A stretch of DNA of 64,000 nt from Hymenoscyphus infarciens (lineage: Eukaryota; Ascomycota; Leotiomycetes; Helotiales; Helotiaceae): NCBI GenBank assembly GCA_001414345.1, contig LLCB01000195.1:49034-113033 (forward strand), written 5' to 3'. The position numbers were made by a program, and so were the translations under genes. The notes beneath the pieces are model-generated. The model searched no databases. It had not been told where the DNA came from and saw only the letters and a list, made by a program, of their open reading frames with translations. Shown here in pieces: positions 1 through 10,679 of the stretch (positions are counted from its first letter, which is position 1; each line of letters begins with the position of its first letter).

Positions 1-435
1 TAGGTCTTCGTCGTCATACTCAAAAGTTGCAGGAACTGATGTGCAGCTCCAGTTGTTCCAAAAATTGGAGGCATAATCGTCTTCTGGGGCTCCTACCCAA
101 TCCATTGCCCAACGTGGCACATCAGGGGTTTGACGACTAACAGCGCCTCCAGTTCAACGTCCGATTAGAGGCCGAAGACCCTTGTCCCATCTGAGAAAGA
201 ATGCAACTCAAGCAAAAACATGAGGAGCGCTTGAGTTGTAACCCGTATTAGTGGAGAACCTATCGAACCTGCGACTACTTAAATGCTCTCTTCGTTCTTT
301 TTTGGTGACAAACTGAGTGGAAGCTTGTTTGTTGTACCCAGGTATGAATTCCTTTAGCATTGTGCCCAACAATCCCAAAACCTTATCCCTTGGGTCTTTG
401 GCCAGACGACGCCGAAAGCGGAACAAGAGTTCCAT
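1..435 (-). pseudogene. HET-domain (heterokaryon incompatibility) protein relic, cut by window edge
   Basis: The minus-strand reading from about 435 downward contains FRRRLAKDPRDKVLGLLG followed by a PGYNKQAS stretch. This resembles the segment of fungal HET proteins that usually reads like ATDPRDKVYALLGL followed by a PDYS motif. Further down, in another frame near 150-1, is PDVPRWAMDWVGAP, which resembles the usual LPSWVPDW motif of the same proteins. The two pieces are in different frames and separated by stops, and no start or full HET core is visible. I therefore read it as a decayed gene running off the left edge. Intact HET proteins act in allorecognition cell death. Family assignment rests on two short motifs and is moderate. 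Confidence 0.45.
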
Positions 436-2681
436 AGGTAGAATTGCATCTCATTCCTTGCCTGTCCGGGTCCAGTACATTGTAATGACATGTGAGCGAA
501 ATCCACCAAGCAGCTGACTCTCTCTGTGGCTATGGCTCTTACCGGAACAACAATGTCATTAGAGAAAAACTCTAGCCGTTGAAGCCAATAAAAGACGATC
601 TGAGAGTCTTGAGGAAGAGTGCCGAAGAGAACTTGACGCTGACCCGAAGAATAAAAAAATCCTTCTTAGCTAACACGCCTAGTGAGATAGAACTCCAAGT
701 GAGAAGCAAGAACATAGTACCAAATACGTCCACCTAGGTCCTTATTCAAGCTACATTCCATGGTTATCTTTAGACTTGAATGAGTCCTTTTCTTTGGATC
801 TTTCGTGGGCCAGGGATTAGAAAATCATATCTCGTATACATAATAATCCACTATTGTCCCAAGAATTTTTCGAGTTTAAGGTCGCTCCTTCCTCCCTCGC
901 CTGGTGCTCCTAATTAAACTTGAAATTCTGAATATTCATGAAATTAGTACTAAGAGCTTAAAATAATAAGTTAAAGTAAATTCACGAATTATAGGAAATG
1001 AACCTAGACATTGCATAACTTTTTTAAATTTATAAAAATTTCAAGTAGAGGTAATACGTAACAGTGTCTCTTATAATTCCTAGAAAACTTAGTTTTTTTG
1101 AAGTTAGCCCTATTTTATTATTCTGTTAGACTTTTAATATTCTACTCTAGTATATTTTTTATAATTTTTGTATTTTTCTTTTATAAAAATTGACTAACTA
1201 TACTATATAAATTGAATTACGAACAAATAAATGAAATAAATGAAAAATTCTAAAGGTTGTTTTATATAGTTCATTTGGTAAACCTACCCTCGCCTCGACA
1301 TCTCGACATCTCCATATATATACTTTCTTGTCTTTGAAAACGAAGCGCGGGGGGTGGGCGGAACTAAACTGGGCAAGGAGCTTGGGCTGCAAGATTAACT
1401 CGAGGTATAGTATAAAGGAGTAGATATAGACGGGCAGTGCTTTGCTCAGATGATCAGAGCAAGGTTTTGATGTACCTGGGCGCTACTGGCTGTCCTTTTG
1501 TTTATCTAGGGGTTCTCGTCAGACATTTGATCTTTCTTTCCTGGTAAAACATCCTCATCACAAGCAAAGAAAGTACTCCATCCCCAATTGAATGAATTCT
1601 TCCCCCCCCCACCCCCCCCCCTCCCAAAAAAAACCCCTCTCAAATCAAATACTGTAAACAGATTCTCACTTCTCCAACTTTCCTTACCTCTTCAGCAACC
1701 ATCAATCCTGTAAACGCTTCACTGAGAAGATGGTCGGAGAAACTTGAGGAGACCAAAAACGAGATGGTATCAAAACTATGCACCTCAATCCTATCCAAGG
1801 TTTCTAGCAGCCTACCGGCTGCTTACCCAAAGGAAAAACGGATCACTTGCTGGTGTTCAGCTTACTCAAAAAAAGTTAGAGGAAAAGAGGGTGAGGATAT
1901 CGTGTTCGGAAATAATTTGCCCCATCATCGAAGAGGAAGTCGGAACAATCCGCCCAATAAAAATAACCAAAGATCCCCCAAAAAAGACATCTACCTGCAG
2001 CTACTTGATCACCAGATCAAAGCTTATAGATTAGGCTGTGATTGTTGGTTCTATGGAACAGTATCATGTGTACTAAAATTCAACGATCCAGCATGCACTT
2101 CCCGCCATCTTCATTCTGGTTATCCACAAATACCAACTGAGAAGTTTCCGTTGTTCCTTGCAACAGAAAGAAACTGCATTCTACATCCCTATACTCTCCC
2201 AGTAAAAATGCAATTATCCTAGATATCCTTAGATTGTCAAACATAATTGCGCTAGCTTCTCAGGGTAATTTACCACCTGTATTGCCCTGTAAATTTGGAA
2301 CAATGAGAGTTATTTACTGCCGCTTTTCCTGGCCATCTCAAAATTTTTGGAACACATTTCTCGAAGACCAATGCCTAACCCCTAAAACACAGACGCAAAT
2401 TTGGAGCAGAGTAATGTGGTATATTGCAGGCTCATGTATTGCAGCTACTATTGCTCCTACAGAAAAAGTTCCTTCCTGTCTTCGCTCTATATGTTGTAGC
2501 CCCATGTCCATCCCCAATCCGATAGCAAACCCAGATACAATAGCAAATTTGCTTTATCAGGGGTTAGTTAACGAAGTTGTGTAAATTCCTTCAACGGTTC
2601 CAGGTCGCAAACTTGGTTTCCATCCTCAATGATCTTTGCTACCCGAAACTATTTGCTTTGATAGAAGAACTCCATGCATCA
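436..2681. other. Gene-free stretch, partly AT-rich
   Basis: No convincing gene is seen. About 900-1250 is strongly AT-rich with long T/A runs. A C-rich low-complexity run lies near 1603-1625. Several open frames between 1744 and 2584 show no recognisable motif, no plausible exon joins and no codon pattern like the neighbouring genes. Confidence 0.5.
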
Positions 2682-3676
2682 TCACTTCTCTGAAACGTAG
2701 TACTTCGACAGATGCTTAGTTGGTTTACATTTCTCGGCATCGGCCTTCGATGTTGTTTTCGCCAAAGCAGCAATAACGTCGAGGAGTATTCTCTTGGTAA
2801 AAGTTCTCTCGGCATGGTCTCCTAAATAATAATGGGGTTGAAGCGAAGAAACACATCGGTCGATGAAATAGAGACGCAAAGCTGAGTCGGACCTAGTATC
2901 ATCCCATATCTGCTGTAGAACCCCGACAACCGTGATGTTGAACTTCTGCTGCATAGCATCAAGTTTTTCAATGACATGATTTTGCAAGCGGGGAATCTGT
3001 AGTCGTTCTGCACAAGTCCACAAGCCAACTAGCGCCCTTGTTTCGGTGAGATTGTATTCCGTACCTTCCATCTGCGTGAGTTCGATCTCTTGCGTGTAGA
3101 ACCATTGGACAAGGAAGGCGAGGGTGGTGGAAGAATGTTGGTCGAGGGTGTATCTTGGGTCTGGGTCCGCGGTCTTTCTAGAACAATAGGAGTTGAGGAG
3201 TGGGGAGTAATGGCAGGCGAAAACTTTGTGGACCTTGAATAGTTGACCACCGGGACCAATGAGGGCAATGAGTTCACTCGAGTTCCTAAGGGAGAGAAGA
3301 AAATTAGCGTGGTTCTAGAGGTGAAATTCGTTCTTTGCTTTGTTTACACGGCACACACTTCCTTTGGCTGTGCGAAAGGGTAAGGATATTAAGAGTATTG
3401 TCCCAGAGTAGGTAGAAGAATCAACAAGTTGAGTTTCTGGTTCTTTCAAACCTTCTAGGACAATATCTCCCATTTCCATAGATGGTCTCGCACAACCTAA
3501 AGGAAAAATGCTTGGTTGTGGTCTTGGTCTTACTTGTTCGTGATGCTGGGCTTCAATCTTTTTGCAGGGGTCAAGCTGCCTCTTGGGCCGGTTGGAGGTT
3601 TCTCAATTTCGTTCTTCACTGGTGCCGATGCTATTGCGGCTGCGGCTGCGGATGCCGATGCGGAAGAGGAAGCCAT
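2682..3676 (-). CDS. BTB/POZ domain protein (intact paralogue)
   Basis: Two exons on the minus strand, complement(join(2682..3285,3534..3676)), give 248 aa. Exon 1 starts at the ATG at 3676 with an Ala/Ser-rich leader (MASSSASASAAAAA) and ends at AA|GTAAGA. Exon 2 begins after CCCTTAG, and the phase-2 join keeps the frame. After the junction the protein reads ELIALIGPGGQLFKVHK, then FACHYSPLLNS, then LVQWFYTQEIELTQ. This is the core of fungal BTB/POZ proteins of the type often found in Leotiomycetes (HKxxLxxxSPxF, then LYTxxI). A helical C-terminal half follows (LVGLWTCAERLQIPRLQN). BTB domains mediate dimerisation and cullin-3 adaptor roles, but the target here is unknown. A decayed tandem copy lies about 1.3 kb away on the same strand. 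The family call is firm; the function is not known. Confidence 0.8.
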
Positions 3677-4986
3677 GGTAATAAGCCTAGCAGGTTAGCA
3701 TTGGTGCAACAAGTATCAGGGGAGGTATCAGGGGAGTTCGTACTCTCTTTGTGGCGGCTTTTTGTCACGTTTCATTCCTCGATGAAGTTGATCGGTCTTG
3801 CCTTTCACTAGATCTGCGAAGGACATGAGGGAATTGGTTGACAGAAAAATTGAGGTGATCGTTGTCTATCTCCTAAATAATAGGGACAACGATATCAATG
3901 GTGGTGGTGTTGGAGATCATTTTGCTGATGAAATTGCGAAGATGGGAGGGGGAACTCGAAGTTAAGTAGGGACGTTCGCTCTTGCCTTCTAAGAAGCGTC
4001 GGCACAACAACTCATAACTCGCTCCTTCCCCACAAGTTGTTAACCCTTAAAGATCCGCATGGGCCCTGCTCGCGATGGACATTACATCAGACGGGATTCG
4101 TAACTGCCAACCTCGCCATTGTTCTACTTTTGTAGGGTAATTCAAGTAGATTATCCTAAATACTTGGCACAATTCAAAACTGCGCTACACAGTTAGAACA
4201 GTTGACTTTATTTGTCCCAAAACATCTGGTTAACTGTTTGGACTCCATTTCCCAGAAAGTTGTATTTACAGCAGCTTTTAATGTCCACCGCGAGCGCTGC
4301 AACACTGAGATGGATACCAAAGGCTTTCCTCCCGGCAAACCCCAGATAATTGCTAAGGGATCTAAGAGAACTTCATTCAAGAAGGTCTGGAATAGTGAGG
4401 GCCATGCTCACCTGTTGAAAGCCTATAGTGAATAGGAGTATGTCAGTCACGTGGCTACTCGCTAGCGTGGGCACTAGCGTCATCCCAGGGCATAAAAAGT
4501 CGGTCCAGGCCACACTTAGTAAAGTGAAGAGTTTCCGCCATACATTTGCAACATCACCTAAAATACCCGCTTTGCTCTTGTAGCTGTACGGTGCTCGGGA
4601 AGAGATTTCTGCCCTCAAAATGCAAACAAATTTTAGCACAACCAGAAGGAATCTCCCCAAGTCACATTCGAAAAAAAGAAGCTCAGAGTTATTTGGGAAT
4701 TGCTCGCCGTACATGTAGCTTTGATACTCTTTGTGCGAGAATTTCTGCGACAATGAAAATATTATTCGAGAAGACCTGGAAGAATGGAAATTTAGTGACT
4801 TCAATGTCCTAAATCACCTCAAATACTGGCAGCGATTCTCTGAGAATGGCAATAAACACTCGTGAAATTGGACTTGTCCTCTACTATTACACATCTCGTC
4901 CAAAAAACGCCATTTCGTATCCCCCACACCCGAAAGCAAGCCCGTGCTGACTTCCCACTTTGCTACCCGAGACCCTCACTTCTCTG
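3677..4986. other. Upstream region of the BTB gene
   Basis: No gene is recognised. Near 4005-4035 there is a segment (CATAACTCGCTCCTTCCCCACAA) that is nearly repeated near 5930-5955 upstream of the BTB pseudogene. The ancestral duplication therefore included the 5' flank. Open frames at 4174-4804 on the minus strand show no family resemblance I can defend. Confidence 0.45.
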
Positions 4987-5798
4987 CTAAAAGCTAATAT
5001 CGAAGCTGATTCTTTGGTCTATACTGCTCTTTGTGTGGTAACAGCTTGGATAACCAACGGCCAATACATCAGCTTGTACCGGCTTGGTGAGGCTATCTCC
5101 AATCAAGTGTGACCACTTTGGATCAAGCATAAACAGCCGATCAATGTAGTATTGACGCAGAGAACAACCTGCTCTCGTCATACTCCAGATACAGTTCACG
5201 TCGCAGAAATTAACGCATGAGAAATTTTCCAGGATTGCGTCAAGTTTACAAGAGGGTATTTGAAGTCTTTCAGCCAGTAGCAATAGCTTCAATACTGCAA
5301 GCATTTCTGCTGGATTGTGTGCCTGTGACTTGAGTTGTGGCGGGTCAATCTCCTGGCTGTAGAGCTACTTGACGAAAAAGGATCCCACAGACTTGTCCGT
5401 TGACTCAAGTTGATAAGTCTTTTCGCGAAGCGCACTCGATTGCAAAGCTCCTGCAACATTGTTTTCGAAGAAGGCTTTCAACACCGGGGAGTAAAGGCAA
5501 GCGAGTGACTTGTAGACGATAAATTGGCCGCAAAGAAGGGGTACATGCCCCCCAGCGCCTCTTTTTTAAATTAGCAACATCATAGAGAGGGGGCCGATCA
5601 TTGCTTGAGCTTACTTGTCGGTGATGCTAGGCACCAAGTGCTTAGATTCAGTCCCTCTGCTGATCGTAGCTGGTGGTGTCACAGGTTGCTCGGCTTGGAA
5701 TATAATTTCAATATAATTTCTTGCTTGACGCGAACTGCCGGCCGCGGGTTATCGTTCTCAATATTTTCATTCTCGCGCTTGATGGATTTGGTTGCCAT
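4987..5798 (-). pseudogene. BTB/POZ paralogue broken by a frameshift and an amber stop
   Basis: This is a tandem, same-orientation copy of the BTB gene at 2682-3676. Exon 1 would run 5798..5615, ending SITDK|GTAAGC where the intact copy ends SITNK|GTAAGA. Exon 2 would start after AAAAAAG near 5559 and aligns as FIVYKSLACLYSPVLKAF, LYSQEIDPPQ and LLLLAERLQIPSCK with the intact protein. Two lesions are seen. First, an 11-bp perfect tandem duplication at 5699-5720 shifts the frame in exon 1. Second, a TAG stands where the intact gene has the Trp of VQWFYTQEI. TGG to TAG is a CpA-to-TpA change on the other strand, the typical RIP context. Splice sites are preserved, so the loss looks recent. Confidence 0.75.
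5699..5720. repeat. 11-bp perfect tandem duplication
   Basis: The unit AATATAATTTC occurs twice head to tail. Taking one unit out of the reading brings the upstream part of the BTB pseudogene exon 1 (…RVKQEII) into frame with its downstream part (…PSITDK), so this duplication is the frameshift. Confidence 0.9.
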
Positions 5799-6385
5799 TG
5801 TTCTCAATTGTTGGTGGAGAAGATAAGAAGGAGGAGGTGGAGGTGGAGGTGGAAGAAAGAAGAAGTGTCGAAGGTTGAAGTTAAGGTTGCGTTGGCTCTT
5901 CCCTTTTGGGAGGGCAGCAGTAACGACAACCCACAACTCGCTCCTTTCCCCACAACAATGTTCTTCCCACCTCCCTTAGGGTGGCGGTTAAAAGCGGCAG
6001 TAAATAAATTACCCGTTGTTTGAACTTCCCAGTACTATGTTGGAACTTGATTGTTCCAAACTCCTAGGTTAATAGTCCCAAATTGTTCCAAGTGTTTAGG
6101 ATACTTTACTCGCATTGCCCCAAAAAGCTGGAACAACGAGCTAAGTAGGTAGGTAGGTACGAACTTGAACAATTTGCTGCCGCTTTTTCAGTTCATCGCG
6201 AGTGTGCTTCTCATTCTTTAATTGTTATTGTGTCTCGCAAGCTACACCCGAGAATTTGTTTCATGGAATACTTACAGTGGCAGTGGCCTTCTTCCGGGGC
6301 AACATATCCAGTACCCAGAAACATGACCCAGATAATTCCCCCCAAATTAAATCCCAAACGTCATATCCATATCCCACAAAACCCT
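5799..6385. other. Intergenic, 5' flank of BTB pseudogene
   Basis: Holds a GGAGGT-type purine repeat near 5826-5865 and the duplicated flank near 5930-5955. No gene is seen. Several similar AACTTG/GTTCCAA words occur around 6030-6100. Confidence 0.4.
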
Positions 6386-7744
6386 CTAGCCCGTGACTAC
6401 ATCAGTGTCATGAGGTTTTCCCTCGTCGACCATGGGTGTAGGCTTCTCCAGCAAAACAACCTTTTTGATATCCTCACAGACATCGTGTACCACCAGTTTT
6501 TGTTCCGGAAAACAAAGTTCCACGCGTAGCTTAAAGTTCTTCAAGCCCCTAATGCCCTTCAACCCTTCATGTTTCTTGAGCTTCTCAATGAGTTCAGCAA
6601 AACATAACGGCTTAACAGTTACGTGTGGTGTGCTCATATTATATTGTGTCAGTCGGTCATGGGGTATGAAGACGATTTCAAGACTACGAAGTGATTCCAT
6701 GCTTTGTAACATTGGCCATGTAGGTTCCAAAGCAAATTGACGAGTTTTGCCCTTGTAGAGTTTGCAGTCTAAGGTTATGGTGTTGATGGAGTTGCGATGG
6801 AGAGGGTTGATTACTGCGAGATACTGTTTTTGTGGACATAGTCAGCGTCTCACACTCTCTCTAGTTAGGTAGGTATAATGAAAGGGCAATTTCTTATAGA
6901 CTGGGGAGGAAGACTTACATTAAGCATTCTTTCTGGGCTGGAGAAGTGGAATGGCTTGATTCGATAAAGTAATGCAGAACCATAAATGTCAACATAAGCC
7001 TGACGACAGAGCGTATATAATCCGATCATGACTATGGTTTAGATTAGTATTAGTACCTACAACCTTCCATTTCTCGGATCCAGAAAATACCTACTCGTAC
7101 CAACAGATTGCTTATATCTATCCCATGCGTGGAACAAATATCTGGTATTTGAGTCCTTCAAGCTTACGAATTTGTCCCCAGCTTTGGAGGGAAATAGCTC
7201 GGGGACATTGATGGCGTCGATAACATCCTCCCAAATCCTCAAACGGAGCCTGCAGGATCTCGAAGTCAGTATACTTCTCTGGAAACATTTGAGGGGTAGA
7301 AAGTGCAAGAGTCTCAAGGAGTGTTGTCAAAAGTTTAACAATAATAAAGGTCTCAGGGCTTTACCTCGAGAAGATATTTACACAGGGTACTCACTCTACA
7401 GACAGCTTAAACAGTCCACTTTTATTTGGTGCAATCATGGAGGCCCATCCACGAGACTATCATATGTTAGACGTCGCTGCCTCCCTCAATCAGGCAGCAG
7501 CAAGAAAATTTACATGAATACCCGTCTCGGGCGCTGCGACTTCTTTACAAGCAACTCGGCTTCCCTTCTTTCCCTTGGCACTTGTCTAGTACAGGAGTTA
7601 GGAAATCTCGCTCGAACGCGCGAGGGTGAATTGATCACAAACCATGAAAGCATCGAAGCCTGGACGTTTCCGATGAACGGGTGGTTTCTTGACTTTCTTA
7701 CTCAAAGTCTTCGGGCCCTTTGTCTTTCCACTTGGGCGCGCCAT
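6386..7744 (-). CDS. DUF7730/2EXR-like protein, paralogue A
   Basis: Six exons, complement(join(6386..6823,6919..7031,7095..7249,7395..7456,7514..7585,7643..7744)), encode 313 aa. Every junction keeps phase and matches, exon for exon, the divergent paralogue at 8337-9450, apart from one extra intron (7250-7394). Order of segments: a basic N-terminus (MARPSGKTKGPKTLSKKV … HRKRPGFDAFM), KEVAAPETGIH, an F-box-like ELRLRIWEDVIDA helix, MIGLYTLCRQAYVDIYGSAL, then VINPLHRNSINTITLDCKL and LQSMESLRSLEIV. The central motif and the LYTLCRQAY helix are typical of fungal DUF7730/2EXR proteins, which are large expanded families of unknown role. The exon 4 donor at 7094 was chosen over 7100 because it aligns with the paralogue's donor. 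Confidence 0.7.
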
Positions 7745-8336
7745 ATTGTTGTTGTCTGACTCTGATGGATCTGTGATGTTTAAAGGCTGACTGGGTTTGA
7801 TTTGGTGGTTCAATCGAGAGCGAGGCTAGCGGGTCACGTGCGTTAAATGGTTTTAATGAATGGGTGCCTGGGCGCGGGAAATTCTCATCACTCTATGACT
7901 TGACGTCCCAGTACTGAAATTTGGTCTAATTAAGTGCTAATAAGTCGCAAGCTTCTTGAATGCTTCATAAAAAAATGAATCGAGGGGCGATGCGAGATTT
8001 TTCACATGGGAAAATTGCTCCTTAAGTTGGTTCTCTCAGAACACAAAACTCAGGCATGGTGAGAGTGCATATACGGATATAGAAGTCGCCAAGATAAGCC
8101 GACCAGTAACTTAAATATTCAAGTGAAAGTGAAAAGCTCGGTAGTGAATCCTCAGGAATACCGAGTGAATCTTCACTTCACCTTCATCCAGCTTCAAGTC
8201 TTTAGGCTTGGCGATTCTGGATGGTTCGCCAAGCGAGTTACTCATTTATTTAAGGCAGGAGCTCTCCTCTCTCAATCTCTCTCAACAAACCCTTCTACAA
8301 CACCAGATCAAGTATCATAGGGATACAACCACAATC
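7745..8336. promoter_or_regulatory. Shared divergent promoter of the DUF7730-like pair
   Basis: 592 bp separate the two start codons, which point away from each other. Both starts are preceded by CAAC/ACAA-rich sequence. An AATCAC-type word and an ATTTAAGGCAGG segment near 8247 could be core promoter, but no defined site can be named. Confidence 0.45.
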
Positions 8337-9450
8337 ATGGCACGCACCAGTGAAAAGACGACTAAAGGCCCAAAGCCGATGAGTAAAAAGGTCGCTGCCA
8401 CCAAGAAACCGCGACTCCATCGGAAACTTCCAGGCTTCAATGCCTTCATGGTATGTCAAGATCTAGTCACCCCCATCTTTGAAAGATCTTAAGTTGAGTG
8501 ATAGACTACGCCTGCGGAAGAAATGCAAAAGGCTAGGACAGGAGAAGGTCCACCCAAGATGGTTACTTGCAAGGAAGTCGCCGCACCTGAAACTGGTATT
8601 CATGTAAGCTTTCTTCTGCCTCCTTATTCCAGTGAGAGGTTCTGCTGCTAACACATAACACGACAGTCTCGAGAGTGGGCTAGCAAGATTGCTCCAAATA
8701 CAAGCCCGTTATTCAAACTGCATACCGAGCTCCGAATCAAAATCTGGGAGGAAGTCATCAAGGCGGCAGTCAAAGCTGGTGTTGGTATTTGCCCTTTCAA
8801 ATATTTGGACAAATTCACCACTAAAGGAGGAAAGAAGCTTGGTAAGAGTGAGTATACTGCAGGCTCTATGGTATCGCAAGATCGGGAGTATATGTACTAA
8901 TCTAGATCATAGAGATGATTGGATTGTACACGCTCTGCCGCCAAGCCTACGTCGACATCTACGGGTCTGCATTACTGTATCGAATCCACGATTTTCGGTT
9001 TGTTTCTTCAACCAGAATGCTCAACGTAAGACTTTTCCGTCCTCATTTACATTAGGATTGCCGCTTTAGACTCACAATTGCTTACTAGACAACTAGTATC
9101 TCTCAGTAATCAACCCCTATCACCGAAATGCGATCCGCTCCATAGTCCTCGAATGTGATCTCGTCGATGGTAACGTCCTTAACACCAAAAAACTTACCTG
9201 GTCAATGTTGCAAAGCATGAGTTCATTACAAAGTCTTCACCTTCGCATCACCGGCGATTTAACAAATAAAGAAGCCAAGAAACAATTCACTGAAAAGCTA
9301 AGAAATGATGAAGGGTTAAAGGAAATTTGGGGCTTGAAAGAATTTAAGATGCAATTTCCATTACTCTCGTCTTTCAACATGAAGCAGCACGAAAATTTAA
9401 CAGCACTCTGTAACGAACTCAAGGAGAGAGCTTGCAGGAGAAGCCCGTAG
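8337..9450 (+). CDS. DUF7730/2EXR-like protein, paralogue B
   Basis: Five exons, join(8337..8450,8505..8603,8667..8847,8913..9025,9097..9450), encode 286 aa. Introns are 49-71 bp with good donors (GTATGT, GTAAGC, GTGAGT, GTAAGA), and a TACTAAT branch site is visible in intron 3. The N-terminus MARTSEKTTKGPKPMSKKV and HRKLPGFNAFM is shared with paralogue A. Next come KEVAAPETGIH, the F-box-like TELRIKIWEEVIKAA, MIGLYTLCRQAYVDIYGSAL, STRMLNYLSVINPYHRNAI and LQSMSSLQSLHL. The copy is intact. Exons 1, 2, 4 and the start of 5 are closest to the sister, while the region after IWEEVI diverges in length. Role unknown. Confidence 0.72.
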
Positions 9451-10679
9451 CCATTGCTGCAATTAGAGCAGAGACGAGACATACATTGTTTGCCTAGATT
9501 TAGTGCAGTCGTGGGCTGGAGGGATAAAGTGATTTGTGGGGTTTTCGATCTAAAATGGGAAAAGTCATCTGGCGCAAGACTGGAGGTACCGGCTATCTAT
9601 CTTGCACACCCAGGATGGGAAGGGCTTTGAGCAAAAAAGATTATTCAATGGCATTAATTCTCTCTTGTAATTAGGGAGAAAAGAACACAAAGCAGATAAC
9701 GTTGTGAGTGAATTCTAACACCAGAAGAAAGCACAACGCGTTGAAATACCAATTCCATATCGTGATCTCCTTTTGACTTTCGCTGGGAGACGTTGTCTTC
9801 TATGGAATCAGAAGATAGAAAAGAAGAAGCATGCGAGATTAGTTGTTAAGACATACCATGAAAGCATTCATGCCAGGAAGGAAGCTTTCAATGAGGCGCG
9901 ACTGCGGTGACCTCTCGGTGTTTCTTTGCAGTCCATCTCGTTTTATTTAAAGACTATACCGCACTCACTCCTACAGCGACTTCGCTCCCTGTACCAGCAA
10001 ACATCACAATTACATGACCAAACGACCTACTTCCGCTCCAAATTAAAGGAAGAGAAAAGTCTCTGGACCCAAAGAAGCAAGCGCAAATAAAAAACTTTGA
10101 GATCACCAGTGTGAGACCACTACTCTACTCTACTCACACTACTCTACTGGAGTAGTTTGGGGACAAATCGGGCCGGAGCTCGGGGCGGTATCGGGGTAGC
10201 GCTGCTAGTGGGCTAGGAGCTTGAGCTAGCACTTCTGCTTACTATTTACTACATAACTTCTTTCTTAGTAAGTTATTCTTGATTAAATAGTAGTTTTTTA
10301 TCTTAATTGCCTTCTAGAAAGAGTAACTATCTACTTGTATACTTATATTTTCTTTCTATAGTACTACTTAGAGTACTACTTAAGTAGTATTTAGTAACTA
10401 CTCTACTCTACTCAAAGAAGCCTTAAACTCTACTCTGCTCTACTTTAGACTACTCAGAGTACTACTTGAGTACCTGAGTATTTTTTGCTCACGCTAGAGA
10501 TCACAAAATGAAGCATCAAGACACAAAGCATCTACAAAAAAACATCATTCGTAATTCGTAAAAAAGAGTTCCTAGCTAAATCGAGACGCAAATATAAACA
10601 GGGGTATTTGGCAAAAAAAGAATATCTACAAGAACTCCCCTTCCTACTCCCATAAATATCTACATCTCAAGCGTAATAT
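9451..10679. other. Intergenic with a MITE
   Basis: No gene is seen. The stretch carries the 390-bp hAT-like element at 10107-10496. The remainder shows ordinary composition. Confidence 0.5.
10107..10496. mobile_element. 390-bp hAT-like MITE with 8-bp target duplication
   Basis: The element is flanked by the direct repeat GAGATCAC (10099-10106 and 10497-10504). Its ends are CAGTGTGAG on the left and, read inward on the other strand, TAGCGTGAG on the right, so 7 of 9 bases match. 8-bp target duplications and CAGTG/TAG-type ends are characteristic of hAT transposons. No transposase frame exists inside. The interior is dominated by ACTCTACT/AGTACTAC words, which read as simple-sequence arrays near both ends and around a GC-rich centre. 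The inverted repeat is short and imperfect, so confidence is moderate. Confidence 0.55.

Noticed and set aside
4373..4804. 143-codon minus-strand frame with hydrophobic stretches
   Set aside because: No family motif, no plausible partner exons, and not similar to the BTB copies on either side.
7172..7759. 195-codon plus-strand frame
   Set aside because: Antisense to exons 1-4 of DUF7730-like paralogue A, whose exon structure is confirmed by its sister gene.
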